Assembly (NCBI GenBank): GCA_965153455.1
Contig: OZ234497.1
Span: forward strand, 15,486,302-15,550,301
Source: Sphagnum compactum
Taxonomy: Eukaryota; Bryophyta; Sphagnopsida; Sphagnales
DNA length: 64,000 nt
Direction: 5' to 3'
Position numbers and translations under genes: made by a program
Notes under the pieces: model-generated
Databases searched by the model: none
What the model was told of the DNA's origin: nothing
The model's input: the letters and a program-made list of their open reading frames with translations, nothing else
Shown here: positions 52,150 through 62,033 of the stretch, piece by piece
Layout of the letters: every line of letters begins with the position of its first letter
How positions within the stretch are numbered: position 1 is the first letter of the stretch

Positions 52150-52230
52150 GTCCTTCACTTGGCCTTCCCTTTTTGTCTCCCTTGCGATGGTTCTGGCTAT
52201 CGATCTTTTATTGCATTTTTGTGATCGTAA
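52150..52230 (+). mobile_element. 5'-truncated LINE 3'-tail fragment
   Basis: The stretch CTTGGCCTTCCCTTTTTGTC onward, with TGGTTCTGGCTATCGAT and TTTTATTG, resembles 57125-57205, the 3' end of the LINE remnant at 53.9-57.2 kb. Short 3'-end-only copies are the usual product of LINE insertion with early reverse-transcription arrest. About 80 bp are alignable by eye and no target duplication was found. Confidence 0.5.
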
Positions 52231-52454
52231 CATCATCCTTCACCCATCAATCATGAATAAAAAAACGTCTGAGGTGGTAGGGTTCATTGTGGAAAGGTTT
52301 AGAAACAACAATTGGAGTCTAGAGGTAACCAATCCCATAGTTGCAGTCTGACTTAAGATTGTGAAGGCCTGCATCTTTTGGAATAAATTGAAACCCTTGA
52401 CTTGAAAGACAGTCGTTAGGATGAAAGCGTGATGAACCTTCAGGATCTTTCATT

Positions 52455-52477
52455 CCCCCCCCCCCCCCCCCCCCCCC
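52455..52477. repeat. C23 homopolymer
   Basis: An uninterrupted run of 23 cytosines, the longest of several G/C homopolymers in the window. Length is uncertain because sequencing of such runs is error-prone. Confidence 0.85.
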
Positions 52478-52787
52478 ACACATTGTTATCTATGAAGTCA
52501 CCCTGTTTTCACCCTCTCTTTGGGCCTCCTTTCAACCCCTATCCCCTCTTCTAGTGGTATCCGCAAAGTAATGAAATTTTATTAAATCTTGGTATGAAAT
52601 GCTGAAACTCAGAATTTAATGTACACGGCTAAAGAATAATTATAGCAGTTGCACAGGTAGGAGCATTGAAAATACGTGTAACAGCAATGGAGGCGCTCAT
52701 AAAAAAGGAAAGACACAATGAAACTGAATTTACCCCCAAAAAATGATGTTTTTTAAGTTTCACCCCAGTTGACTGCTAATAACGTAC

Positions 52788-53176
52788 CTTTTTCCAGGAT
52801 TCTTTTTAATTTCATCCAGTGTAGGACCAAACTCAGGGTTCTGGTGCTGTGTTTTCCTTACTTTACGAATAACTCTATTGTTGGTACAATGCTAGAAAAA
52901 ATCATCAACTTGCTTATGGAAATAGCCCAAAAGTTCTATTGCTAATGGAAGGAAATGATCTCCTAGGTGACGATCTCAATAACTTTATTCCTTTGTTTGG
53001 GCTGCCTCTGCTGCAAACCATACAATAAAACCATTCATTTTATGCATCTAAGACAACAACAATTGAATGTCCGGGCAACACAAGCAAGGATGGATAGAAG
53101 CTTGGAATTGCAGCGATGGTGAGAGAAGAGCACTCACCTCTTGCTCCTGCTCCCGCTTGAAGAGCCAAGAGAGCAT
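52788..53176 (-). CDS. Candidate small spliced gene, minus strand (partial, unknown)
   Basis: Two consistent exon-like segments are visible on the minus strand. The first starts at an ATG (53176-53174), encodes MLSWLFKREQEQE and ends in phase 0 at 53138 before GTGAGT. The second (52891-52788) follows a strong acceptor (TTTTTTCTAG), stays open for 34 codons including RKVRKTQHQNPEFGPTLDEI and ends before GTACGT. A third exon could begin near 52.60 kb after TTTCAG. The hydrophilic, charge-rich peptide looks more coding than its surroundings, but I recognise no family. It overlaps the intron of the plus-strand candidate at 53067-53562, so at most one arrangement may be right. Confidence 0.25.
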
Positions 53177-53562
53177 CCAAGCTCCATTCCCCGTTTCCAC
53201 TTTCCTCTAGAAGCCCTCAAAAGAAGAAGGCAACTTAAGTAGACTAGGAGTTCGAAGGAGTATAGTAACTTCAAGGTCCATCACCATCGCCTCAATAGCC
53301 ATGCAACAATAGTGGCAACAAATTCTCAGAATACACAACACAAGAAATTGAGAATAAGAATGCAAAGCCCATAGATGCAAGGAGCTCCGTTGACAAAGCA
53401 AGAAATGAATTGGAGACGAACTTCAATAAGGCAACCATCTCAGTTGAGGATGCAAGTCAAATTCTAAAGACAAAAAAGGAGCAAGCAAGCGACACAGCCA
53501 AGCAAGGAGTCAAGGACATCAAAGGAGATGTCAAGAAGACTGCAAATTGCATGAGAAACTAA
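53067..53562 (+). CDS. Candidate small LEA-like gene (two exons)
   Basis: An 87-codon stop-free frame without an early Met runs from 53299 to the TAA at 53560-53562. It is rich in K, E, A, T and D with periodic helical character (for example TAKQGVKDIKGDVKKTA), resembling late-embryogenesis-abundant proteins in composition only. A possible first exon, 53067-53118, starts ATG, encodes MSGQHKQGWIEAWNCSD and ends before GTGAGA in phase 1. Joining it to an acceptor at about 53328 (TTCTCAG) keeps frame and gives roughly 95 aa. The acceptor is weak and the splice model is inference. It could also be the 3' exon of something longer or a pseudogene. Confidence 0.28.
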
Positions 53563-53937
53563 GCACAAAACATTATGCAACATTGACATCGATCAATGCA
53601 AAGTTTTTTTTTCAATCAAACTAAGCATCTTCGCAACAATTGTGAAATTTTTGTTCATTGCGAGAGTTTCAAAGCTTGATCGAAATGCTTCTATGCATTA
53701 ATTGAGGAGACAAACAAGGGAGTGTAATGACAACGTTGGGGTATGGATATTTGTGGCATAGAAGCACCAACAGTTAAGCTCACCATCGCTGACGTGTTCC
53801 TACAAAGGCATGAAAGTTATTTTATTTTATTATTTTTAAATTTTAAGTGTTGTTTTTGTTTTTGTGGTTTTTATTTATTTATTTAAATTTTTTTAAGGCT
53901 TGCCTAGGCTTTTTCTTAATTTGGGAGTAGTTTTCTT

Positions 53938-55761
53938 TTGTATGGCTCCTCTTTGCGTTTTCTATTGGTTCGAAATGCCCCTTGTCCACATTGTTCTGGC
54001 TTTTACACTTTAGGTGCCCTTTTGAAGCATGTCAAAAATGCCCACCCTCATGCTAGTTTCGTCCCCCATGTTAGCCAAACTACTTTGTCTTTACAGGTGT
54101 CTTCCCTTCCTATGTTACCTTTTAGTTTTATCCCCTTTCTTTCTTGAAGTTGGCTTTGGGCTAAGTCTATGTTCATTTTGGGGTTATTTAAGGTTCATTT
54201 CATGTGCCTTCGATTATTCCATAGGATCTTTCGAGCCATCCATGATAGGGTCAAATAGGCTTTTCACTTATTTCTTGATTGAATTGTTCAAAATCCAATG
54301 GACGAATCAACATGGTTCCTTCTCCTCATGTTGCCATGTTGGTGTTTGCACTATACTCAAAGAGGTCGTTCAGGTTAGCAAGAGGTTTATGCTCGCTTTA
54401 AGAGGTTTATGGCAGGCGATTGGTCTTCTTTTCAAGAGGAATCTTTTCGTGTTTTAAGAGCTTTTTGTTCTCATCGTTCATCAGATGATTCTTCCACTAC
54501 TTGTCTTCATCAATGTCTAACTTTGGGTAGAGTCGAAAAGTACAGTTGTGCTACTAGAGCTCTTTAGCCCATGATGCTACTTACTTTCTCAGAAGACATT
54601 GATGCAGTTATGCGTTAGCTATACCCCCTTCCATCTATCCATGTCCCTCTTCTTATTGTCGACTATTAACATGAACACACCTTTGTCCTAGATAAGATTT
54701 TCTTTGCACAGGCTTGAACCACTCCTCCCCATTTGTCTTCAAATGGGTTATCTAGTATGGTTTATGAGCATTTGTTTGGGATGTTTCATACCAGAGGACC
54801 CATACTCAAGGTTTTCAAAATTATTCCAGGTTACTATTGATGTTACCCGTGATGATATCCTTAGGTTGGTGGCCCTAATGTTGGGGGCTAGTAGAATGTT
54901 AGCAATGGTAAAGGACATTGGAGGTCTTCATCCTATTGTCGTAAGCGAGGTGTTTCTTCAACTTATTAGTCACTCCATTGTCCTATAGCTTTGAGAGCCA
55001 TTTCAAGAGCACCCATCCCCCCATCAGTTTGGAATATCGACCCTTGAAGGCTGTGAAACCATCCCTTTTGGCATTAGAGCCCTCCTCGACCTACACCCTG
55101 ATTAGGTCGTGATGCAAGTCAACATTGAAAACACTTTTAATAATGTCTCTCAAGTTATTATTTGAAAAGAGTTATGAGATGCTGGGGGACTTTTGGCAAA
55201 CATTGTCCTTTTTACCATGTTTTTTTATGATGTTCATTCTTCTCTTTACTATTGGCATGGGCAACATGAGGAGGGGATCACCATTATTGAGTATTCTTCA
55301 AGCATGAGGCAGGGTGACCCTTTAAGAGGTCCTTTATTTGCCTTGGCCCATTATCGACCACTCCTAGAGACCATTACACCAACCCCCAGTTGTGTATTTC
55401 CATCCCTAATAGACGATACACACATCATGGGCCCTATGAACAAGATTGTCCCTACCTTTGACCACCTTTTGACCCAATTAGCCCTAATTGGGCTTAGGGT
55501 CAAAGTGTTAAAGTGCAAGCTTTGGAGTCCATCAAGGATTTCTTCAAGCATAGTGATTTCTCACGGCAACACTTTGATCACAAATGGTTTACGGATTTTG
55601 GGTGTGCCAATGGGTACTTAAGACTTTGTCACACATTTTCGGATGAGGCTTTATTTTAAGACATGGCACATATCGATGATATTTTTCTCTTGAAAGACGC
55701 ACAAGTTACATTGGGCATTTTGTCATCATGTGTCATTTGTCAACCTTCTTATTTCATTCGG

Positions 55762-55814
<53 letters not shown>

Positions 55815-57220
55815 ATTTTTAAATTTTTTTTCCTATCTTTTTTAGTGACTTTCAAGGGGACAATATGGGTCCAAGGTCATGGGAGTCTATTAAAGGCCCT
55901 TTAGCAAGGCATTAGGCTCGACTACAGATTTCTTTTGGTGGTATAAGTTTTTATCTATGGAGGTTTGTGCCCCATTTGCTTTTCTAGGGAGTTGGGTTTT
56001 GGTGGTTCCATATTTGTGTTTCAGGTTTCGTATTTTCAATAGGCCCATATTGGAAGAGTATGTTTTTCAGGTCAAGGGGGGCCCACACCTTTTTCAGTCA
56101 TGCTTTCATGCAGTTCGGGATACCTTTCCTCCCATAGCTAAATAGATGCACCTTTATTTTGAAAGTATGGCAATTATCGACACCCCAAGTTAGTAAACAT
56201 CTTTGATGGACGTTCATCATGACACATATCTTAGGTCTATCTTAGAGGATGATTCCATTTCCTTGGCAACCAGAGCCCGCATTCGTTATTGTTCAAGCAA
56301 AGGGCCGGGGCTATGGTTGATTATTAGGCCATCTATCCATTTATTCCACATTGCACACTTTACTTTCACCTCAACCTTGTGTTTTCATCTCGGTTTGATT
56401 TAACTTTCAACATCTAGTTTGAATGTGGATATGGGTTAGACACATTTAGCACACATATAACATGTTGTTCGTTCAGAGGTCAATGGATAGTCACACATGA
56501 TGCCATCAAAGACATCATGTATGCCTTTGCTCGAGAGAGTGGGCATTTTGTATGGAAAAGCAGTGATATGCCTTTATGTCAAGAGTTTCATTATGAACCG
56601 ATCTTTACATGATTCGTGAAGACCAAGTCTTTGTTGTCGATGTGGTGGTTATTGACATGACATAGAAGACGATGGTTGCTAATGTCACTAGTCAATCAAT
56701 AGGTGTAGTTGTGGAACAAACGCCATTATTAAGATCCGCAAATATGGAGGGCTTCATGAGAGACATCATTTTATTCCAATGGTCATGGAAGTGCATGACG
56801 CACCTAGGCGTGATATGGATCGTTTCATCAGAGAATGTGCTCATTTTTTCACGATAGACAATCGAGAGATCATTTGTCCTTGTCTTTTTACATTCAGTTT
56901 TTCGGACAATGTATTAGTATTGCTCTTTGGAGTGCTTTAACTTCTATTATAGAAAAGAAGATTGGGTGACGGGAGATTTTTATTCTAGACCTCCTATTAC
57001 TATTAGATCTCATGATGTGCATGTTGACGACATTAGAAGGGCCATGGGTGAGATAGCTTCCAACCATGAGACCACGAAAGGGACTAGCTCTCCCCCTTCT
57101 TTGGTTTCTACGGGCTGTGTGTCTTTTGGCCTTTCTTTGGCTTTCCCTTTTGTCTCCAGTGTGATGTTCTGGCCATCGGTTTTTATTGGATTTTTATGTT
57201 CCCTGACTAAGACAACATAG
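53938..57220 (+). pseudogene. Broken LINE-type retroelement, C2H2 finger + RT + probable REL endonuclease
   Basis: Pieces of one long ORF lie in order on the plus strand, separated by stops and shifts. A C2H2 finger (CPHCSGFYTLGALLKHVKNAH, 53983-54045; C-x2-C-x11-H-x4-H) is followed by reverse transcriptase: VVSEVFLQLISHSIVL (about 54.94 kb), HQFGISTLEGCE, QVNIENTFNNVS (about 55.12 kb), RQGDPLRGPLFALAHYRPLL (from 55307) and LIDDTHIMGP with the DD pair at 55412-55417. The first catalytic Asp of motif A is replaced by Asn (55121). Downstream come FLGSWVLVVPYLC (about 55.98 kb), a CG-x8-H-x2-C zinc-like motif (about 56.42-56.46 kb), HDAIKDIMYAFARESGH and EDQVFVVDVVVID (about 56.62-56.66 kb), which fits a PD-(D/E)XK nuclease strand. 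R2/NeSL-type elements have this order: finger, RT, zinc motif, REL. The class call is inference. The element is inactive. Confidence 0.82.
55764..55809. repeat. TA microsatellite inside the LINE remnant
   Basis: A pure TA/AT dinucleotide run splits the retroelement between its reverse transcriptase and its C-terminal part. It is absent from the protein logic of the element, so it arose after inactivation. Confidence 0.95.
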
Positions 57221-57330
57221 AATGTAAGGGTGGGCGCTAATAAAAACAGAGTTATAATCTTGGTAGGACTATAAAACTAAGACACTTCTAAGCAACCAAC
57301 AGAAAAGCCCATTGAGAAACGCACTATGTC

Positions 57331-57730
57331 CCCAAAATTGGCCACAGTGAACCAGCACCCACCAGTGCACAGTGAAGGATGAATGTTGAGTGGTCAGGAA
57401 ATAATTTTCTGTTGGGTTCCAGTTCCCTAGCTAACCATCATGGTTAGCTCAGTTACTTTTTTTTTCTACCTACATACTAACAACCCAGAAGCAGGTTGTT
57501 AGTAGGTAGGTAGTAAAAACAGCCCTTACCTATGTATAAACCATCTACTTACCTAGAATTTGCCTATTTTCCTACCTGTCTGCCTATGTACGAGACCTAT
57601 TTCTTACAGAACTGGTTACCAAGATGAAACCAAATATTAACTCAGTTGAGGTTCATCCACAACTGAGTCATGACGGACATCCACTGGATGGTGCGCTGGT
57701 GGGTGCTGGTTCACCGTGGCCCCCAAAATT
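57331..57730. mobile_element. Mutator-like MITE with 9-bp target duplication
   Basis: A 382-bp segment (57340-57721) has 31-bp terminal inverted repeats (57340-57370 and 57691-57721) with two mismatches, starting GGCCAC and containing GTGAACCAGCACCCACCAG. It is flanked by the perfect 9-bp direct repeat CCCAAAATT (57331-57339 and 57722-57730). A 9-bp duplication with G-starting ends is typical of Mutator-like elements. The interior has no coding capacity and contains an inverted GTAGGTAGGTAG/CTACCTAC pair. It lies about 110 bp after the end of the LINE remnant. Confidence 0.8.
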
Positions 57731-57889
57731 CTGCCCTTGCCATTAGCCTAGGCAAAAAATGGTGACGACAATGGTGACAAACAGTTTCGGAAAGAGAAAT
57801 TTCATGCAGCGAATGGGAAGGCTCAGCATGCCCTCATGAACGGTCCAGTATTTTTCTCAAATTTGTGAGGAGGTGGGGGGGGGTGGAGA

Positions 57890-58060
57890 GGGATTTTTTT
57901 TGTTTTTTTGCCCTTTTTCCCAATGTGTTCCCATCATGTTCCCACAAAATTCCCAAAGTGTTCCCAAATGTGTTCCCCAAGATGTTCCCAATAGCACCTG
58001 GGTTTTAATCCCATATGGTTTGCCCAAAATTCAACTCCCATGTATATAAACTGAATAGGT
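57890..58060. repeat. GTTCCCA-rich dispersed repeat, copy 1
   Basis: A local array of TGTTCCCAA-like words (about 57917-57992), then ATAGCACC and TTTGCCCAAAATT. The same succession appears at 60465-60640 in the same orientation, about 2.6 kb away. Confidence 0.65.
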
Positions 58061-58367
58061 GAAACCTAGTGGAGCACTTTTGGGCATGCCCAATGTTCCC
58101 CAAAAAATTGCTGATGGGCCAATCAATATGGCTCCTTTAAAAAAACAGTAAAAAGTTGTTACTAATTACTGTGAATCACTACATATATTGATAACGGTTC
58201 ATTTTGACAAAAGATTCAAGTTCGAGAAATAGAATAATTCAGAATATTCTTCAATTATGGCAATTTTTGTGAGAAATTTAATATTTGAAAATTTCAGCAT
58301 TTCTAAAGATAATATAATTTGTGTTGAAACTGCCAACGTACTGGGGTATATATATTTTTTATACCAG

Positions 58368-58442
58368 TGTTGGGTGGGTACCGCATGGACCCTAAGAATT
58401 GCTATGATAACCACAGGGGTTCTATATAACCACCACCCAACA
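58368..58442. repeat. Short imperfect hairpin
   Basis: TGTTGGGTGG (58368-58377) pairs perfectly with CCACCCAACA (58433-58442), with partial pairing inward. The roughly 75-nt size is within the range of plant miRNA precursors or very small MITEs. No flanking duplication was found. Confidence 0.5.
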
Positions 58443-58705
58443 TTTTTAACAAATGTGACCACAATGGATCATTGGATCATAGGGTTTTGTCTTGAGAGGA
58501 GTTTCTAATGCACAGTTTCTCTCCAACAACACACCAGTTTATCCAGCAAGATTTTGAATAATTTAAGCCATAAGAAAGGAAAAAACATCTTGACCAGGGT
58601 CCACTAAATGGTCGCCCTCCGATCACAACCAAATACACATGGAATAATCTAGATCATAGAGTACATAACAACGTACATAACAAACCCACATTCCAAAACC
58701 ATAAA

Positions 58706-58963
58706 AATGGCCACTATTTATTTTGGACATGTCATTCGATAGATGGGTAAGGATATGATGGCACCGCACAAAACAAAATCTTGAGCGACCTTCGAGAGTA
58801 GAGAGCCCATAGAAGAAATACAACACCAACAAATGGCTACTACTTATCTTGGATGGCTCGATCCATAGATGGGTAACACAAGATGCTCAAGGAGGAAAGG
58901 GTTGTGTCACAAAACAAAATCTTGAACTAGCTACTACATTCAGAAGTAAAGAGCCATAAAAAC
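58706..58963. repeat. ~125-bp tandem duplication, diverged
   Basis: About 58706-58815 and 58831-58963 share AAATGG, GATAGATGGGTAA-like, CACAAAACAAAATCTTGA and AGAGCC words in the same order. The copies carry several indels and no common reading frame. Confidence 0.65.
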
Positions 58964-60099
58964 ATAGCCAAATGGAAACTTTGGCATACACAATACCATA
59001 GACCTTCACCGCTTCATTCATTAATTATATTACTTTCAGAAATGTTGAAATTTTCCCCCAAAAAAACATCCAAGAAAACAAAATTGTGAAGGAAAATATG
59101 AAATCTTTTAAGAAGAATTTATTCGTTGAAATGGAAATTTCAAAATTAATTAATTAATTATTCAACAAACATGTGTCCACCACATTGCCAAGGTACTACA
59201 ACAGTATGCACATGCAAAAGGAGCAACTTGGTACTTGGTGGGTACTTTTAGGTAGTGGTTTTGTATTTTTGTCATTGTTGGAGTCTCTTGCAAAGGCCGA
59301 GACAAGCAAAGTCTTCATCTGCATTACAATCCATGAGAAAACAATTCTTTGATACTAATGTTGTTGCTCATCAAGATTACCCATGTCAGATGGCATGACC
59401 CGCCAACAGCAACAACCACTCAAAAATACACTTTGCATTTGGGGTTTGGTTGTGGACATGTTCAACAACAAACAATGTTGATACAAATTACTCGAAATTC
59501 AAATATCTTCCTCTCACCTTAGGTTTTCAAATTACAAAATCATCTCCATGAAATCTCACTCATGAAAGGCTTTTTCAATATTACCAAAGAGCTTGCCCTA
59601 ATTTTTCTAATTTTTCTATTAAAAATAATTAATTTTTAAGAAAAAATATTCAATAACTCTTGCACTATAAGTCTAAACACTTTCAAATCACTTTGGTGCA
59701 CCTCAACTCATCAAGGGCTTTCCAATGGTACCTAAAGCATGACGAGGGGTCCCTAAAAGAGGCCTTACTCAGGAAGGTAAAGGTACTACTTTACTCTAAG
59801 GTCAGTTTTGTGATTAAATAATCTTTAAAATAATGAAACAAATTTTCATGAAAATATGACTTTGAGGTGTTGAAAACTATCATAATCATCTCAGGCTACA
59901 ATCTGAATAATTTCATTCTTCATATGACAATATCATAGTATGTAGATCATGAAAAAATAAATAATTTTGGAATTTACCCAAAAAAATTGAATTTTTTTGA
60001 ATTATTTATTTTGTATATGTGGAAATTGACCCTAGAGTACAGTAGTGTAGCTGCTGGTTCACCCTTGCCAACTAAATTGATATTAAAATTGGAAATCAG
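58964..60099. other. Intergenic, nothing recognised
   Basis: AT-rich DNA without ORF, RNA gene or bounded repeat that I can support. Confidence 0.4.
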
Positions 60100-60252
60100 A
60101 ATTACCTTATCAAATTAAGATTTCCAAATTTGATAAGATTTCAAAAATCCATCCATATAAAATAAGTAGTGAGGCCGCTAATTCTGATCCATCCATCCAA
60201 ATTTGATAATGTAATTACCCATCCATCCATCTAAAAATTTGATAAGGTAATT
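60100..60252. repeat. 17-bp perfect inverted repeat with CCAT microsatellite
   Basis: AATTACCTTATCAAATT (60100-60116) recurs inverted at 60236-60252. Between them are further AAATTTGATAA words and CCAT tetranucleotide runs. No flanking target duplication was found, so a transposon call is not justified. Confidence 0.7.
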
Positions 60253-60464
60253 ATTCATCCACCCATCCATCCATCAGCACCAATCTCCCCATCCGTCCCC
60301 ATACAATGTCACGTGTGCAGTAATTGTGGAAAGTGAGAAAATCTCGGTATCCCTGTGTGTACAGATGGATGAATGCCAAAATAGGTACCCACAATCTAAG
60401 AATGAAGGGGGTATTAGTCCAGGCCAAAAATGGGGACAAAGAGTCTCAAGAAGGGATTTTAAGG

Positions 60465-60640
60465 ATTTTTTTTTTTAAACCTTAATTTTGGTATGTTCCC
60501 AATGTGTTCCCAATGATGCCACCCTGCGTTCCCCCAAGTTCTCAAGCATTCCCCAAGCTGTTCTCAAAATAGCACCACACTTCATCCCAGAAGCTTTGCC
60601 CAAAATTTTACCACTGTAAACCTCTTATATGGTTCGACCA
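60465..60640. repeat. GTTCCCA-rich dispersed repeat, copy 2
   Basis: Counterpart of 57890-58060: TTCCCAATGTGTTCCCAATG, further TTCCC words, AATAGCACC and TTTGCCCAAAATTTTACC in the same order. Confidence 0.65.
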
Positions 60641-60767
60641 AAGGGATTGGCTACAAGAATTGTTGCTTTAGAAGAGTCTAGAGTGTGAGAGTTTCTTTTA
60701 GTGATGAGCCCAAAGAGGCACATCACCACCAAAATTTTAAAAATATTTTTAAAAATACACACTTAAA

Positions 60768-60789
60768 CCCCCCCCCCCCCCCCCCCCCC
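60768..60789. repeat. C22 homopolymer next to an A-rich tract
   Basis: Twenty-two cytosines followed by about 30 bases of A with a few G. A minus frame of 68 codons across it is simple-repeat translation. Confidence 0.85.
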
Positions 60790-61199
60790 AAAAGAAAAAA
60801 GAAAAAAAAAAGCCCCTTAACCCTTGATTGGGAACAAGTGCTTTTAATAAAAAATTGGTGAAATTTCCCAAGAAGGAAAAAGTATTTTAATTTATTTACA
60901 AAAACTGATTTTTTAAAAAAAAATCCCAATTTTTTTGGTTAGTTTATTATAATAATTTACACTAGAATTTTTTGAAATTATAAAAATAGTTTGTAATTTT
61001 TTAATTAAAAAAAAGAAAACCACTGGTTGTGAGGAAATTAGACCCCAACTACCCCCACCCAAATGAATGGCAACAACAACAACCGCCATGCAAAAGACCC
61101 AAAAAATTTTAAAAGAAAAAAAAAGTGGGGCCCAAAATGAGGAAATGGCTCCACTAGGTACTTACTCTTTTTTTTGATGTAATTCACTTCTACAAAGCC

Positions 61200-62033
61200 A
61201 CTTTGCAAGGTCCCCTCCCCTTCCCACTCCCCCTCTCTTCTCATCCCCCTTCTTCTTCTTCGTCACCCCTATTTCCTCCTCTTCTTCTCTTTGTTTTCGT
61301 CATAAAATCCTTAGCAATTCAAATCCTTCACGATTCAATAGCGGAGCAACTGGAGGGATTTCTTCCAATTTGATCATACGCAGACTTTCTGCTTGAAGAT
61401 CGAAAGCTTAATCATAATCCTTAGAGAGAGAGTAAGGTTTCTTTTTCTTATTTCCCCATCGTTTTTTCAAGCTTGAGAATGGGGGTTTTTTTTTCTTGCT
61501 TTGATCTTCCAGTGATGATGAAGAAGATGGTACAGGTCTTGAAGCTTGACAGACAGACAGAGGTGAATGGATGCTGTTTTTGAGGTTTTGTGGTTCAAGA
61601 CCGTGTTCTTCTGGATTTGGATTGTGGGGTGTGTGACAGTGTGATAGGGGCAGACTTCAACAAGGGAAGATTGGTGAATTGTAGACTGGCTTAATAAGTA
61701 TTATTACTTTGGGATGGTATTGTTGGAATTTTTCTGGATCTGAATGGGTGAAATATTACAGTTGGGATTTGGGAAAGAGATTCTTCAAGGATTGACATGG
61801 TTTTGTTGGGATTTGGGAAGGAGATTCAAGGATTGATATGGGTTTTTGTGTTTGTGTTACAGGTGGTGGTTTTGTTCAGATTGGGTTGTTCAACAGCAGC
61901 AGCAGCAGAAGATCCAGTGTGGGTATCTGGATTTTGTTCTTAGAATTGGCTGCCTGGCAAGCATTGCATAGAGAGAGGTAGGTGGCAGGCTGAGCTCTAA
62001 AACTTGATCACCGAGCAGCAGCAGAATCCAAAA
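61200..62033 (+). promoter_or_regulatory. Leader of the 598-aa gene, with probable 5' UTR intron
   Basis: Composition turns CT-rich and then GC-richer from about 61.2 kb. A CTTCTT tract (61249-61262 and 61277-61288) is typical of plant transcript starts. A 5' UTR intron is suggested by AGAGA|GTAAGG (donor 61432) and TTTGTGTTACAG (acceptor ending 61862), 431 bp. It would join the CT/AG-rich leader to the short stretch before the ATG at 62034. The splice is inference. Confidence 0.45.

Noticed and set aside
62004-62033. TTG upstream extension of the 598-aa frame
   Set aside because: Plant translation starts at ATG; the ATG at 62034 has a good A-rich context.
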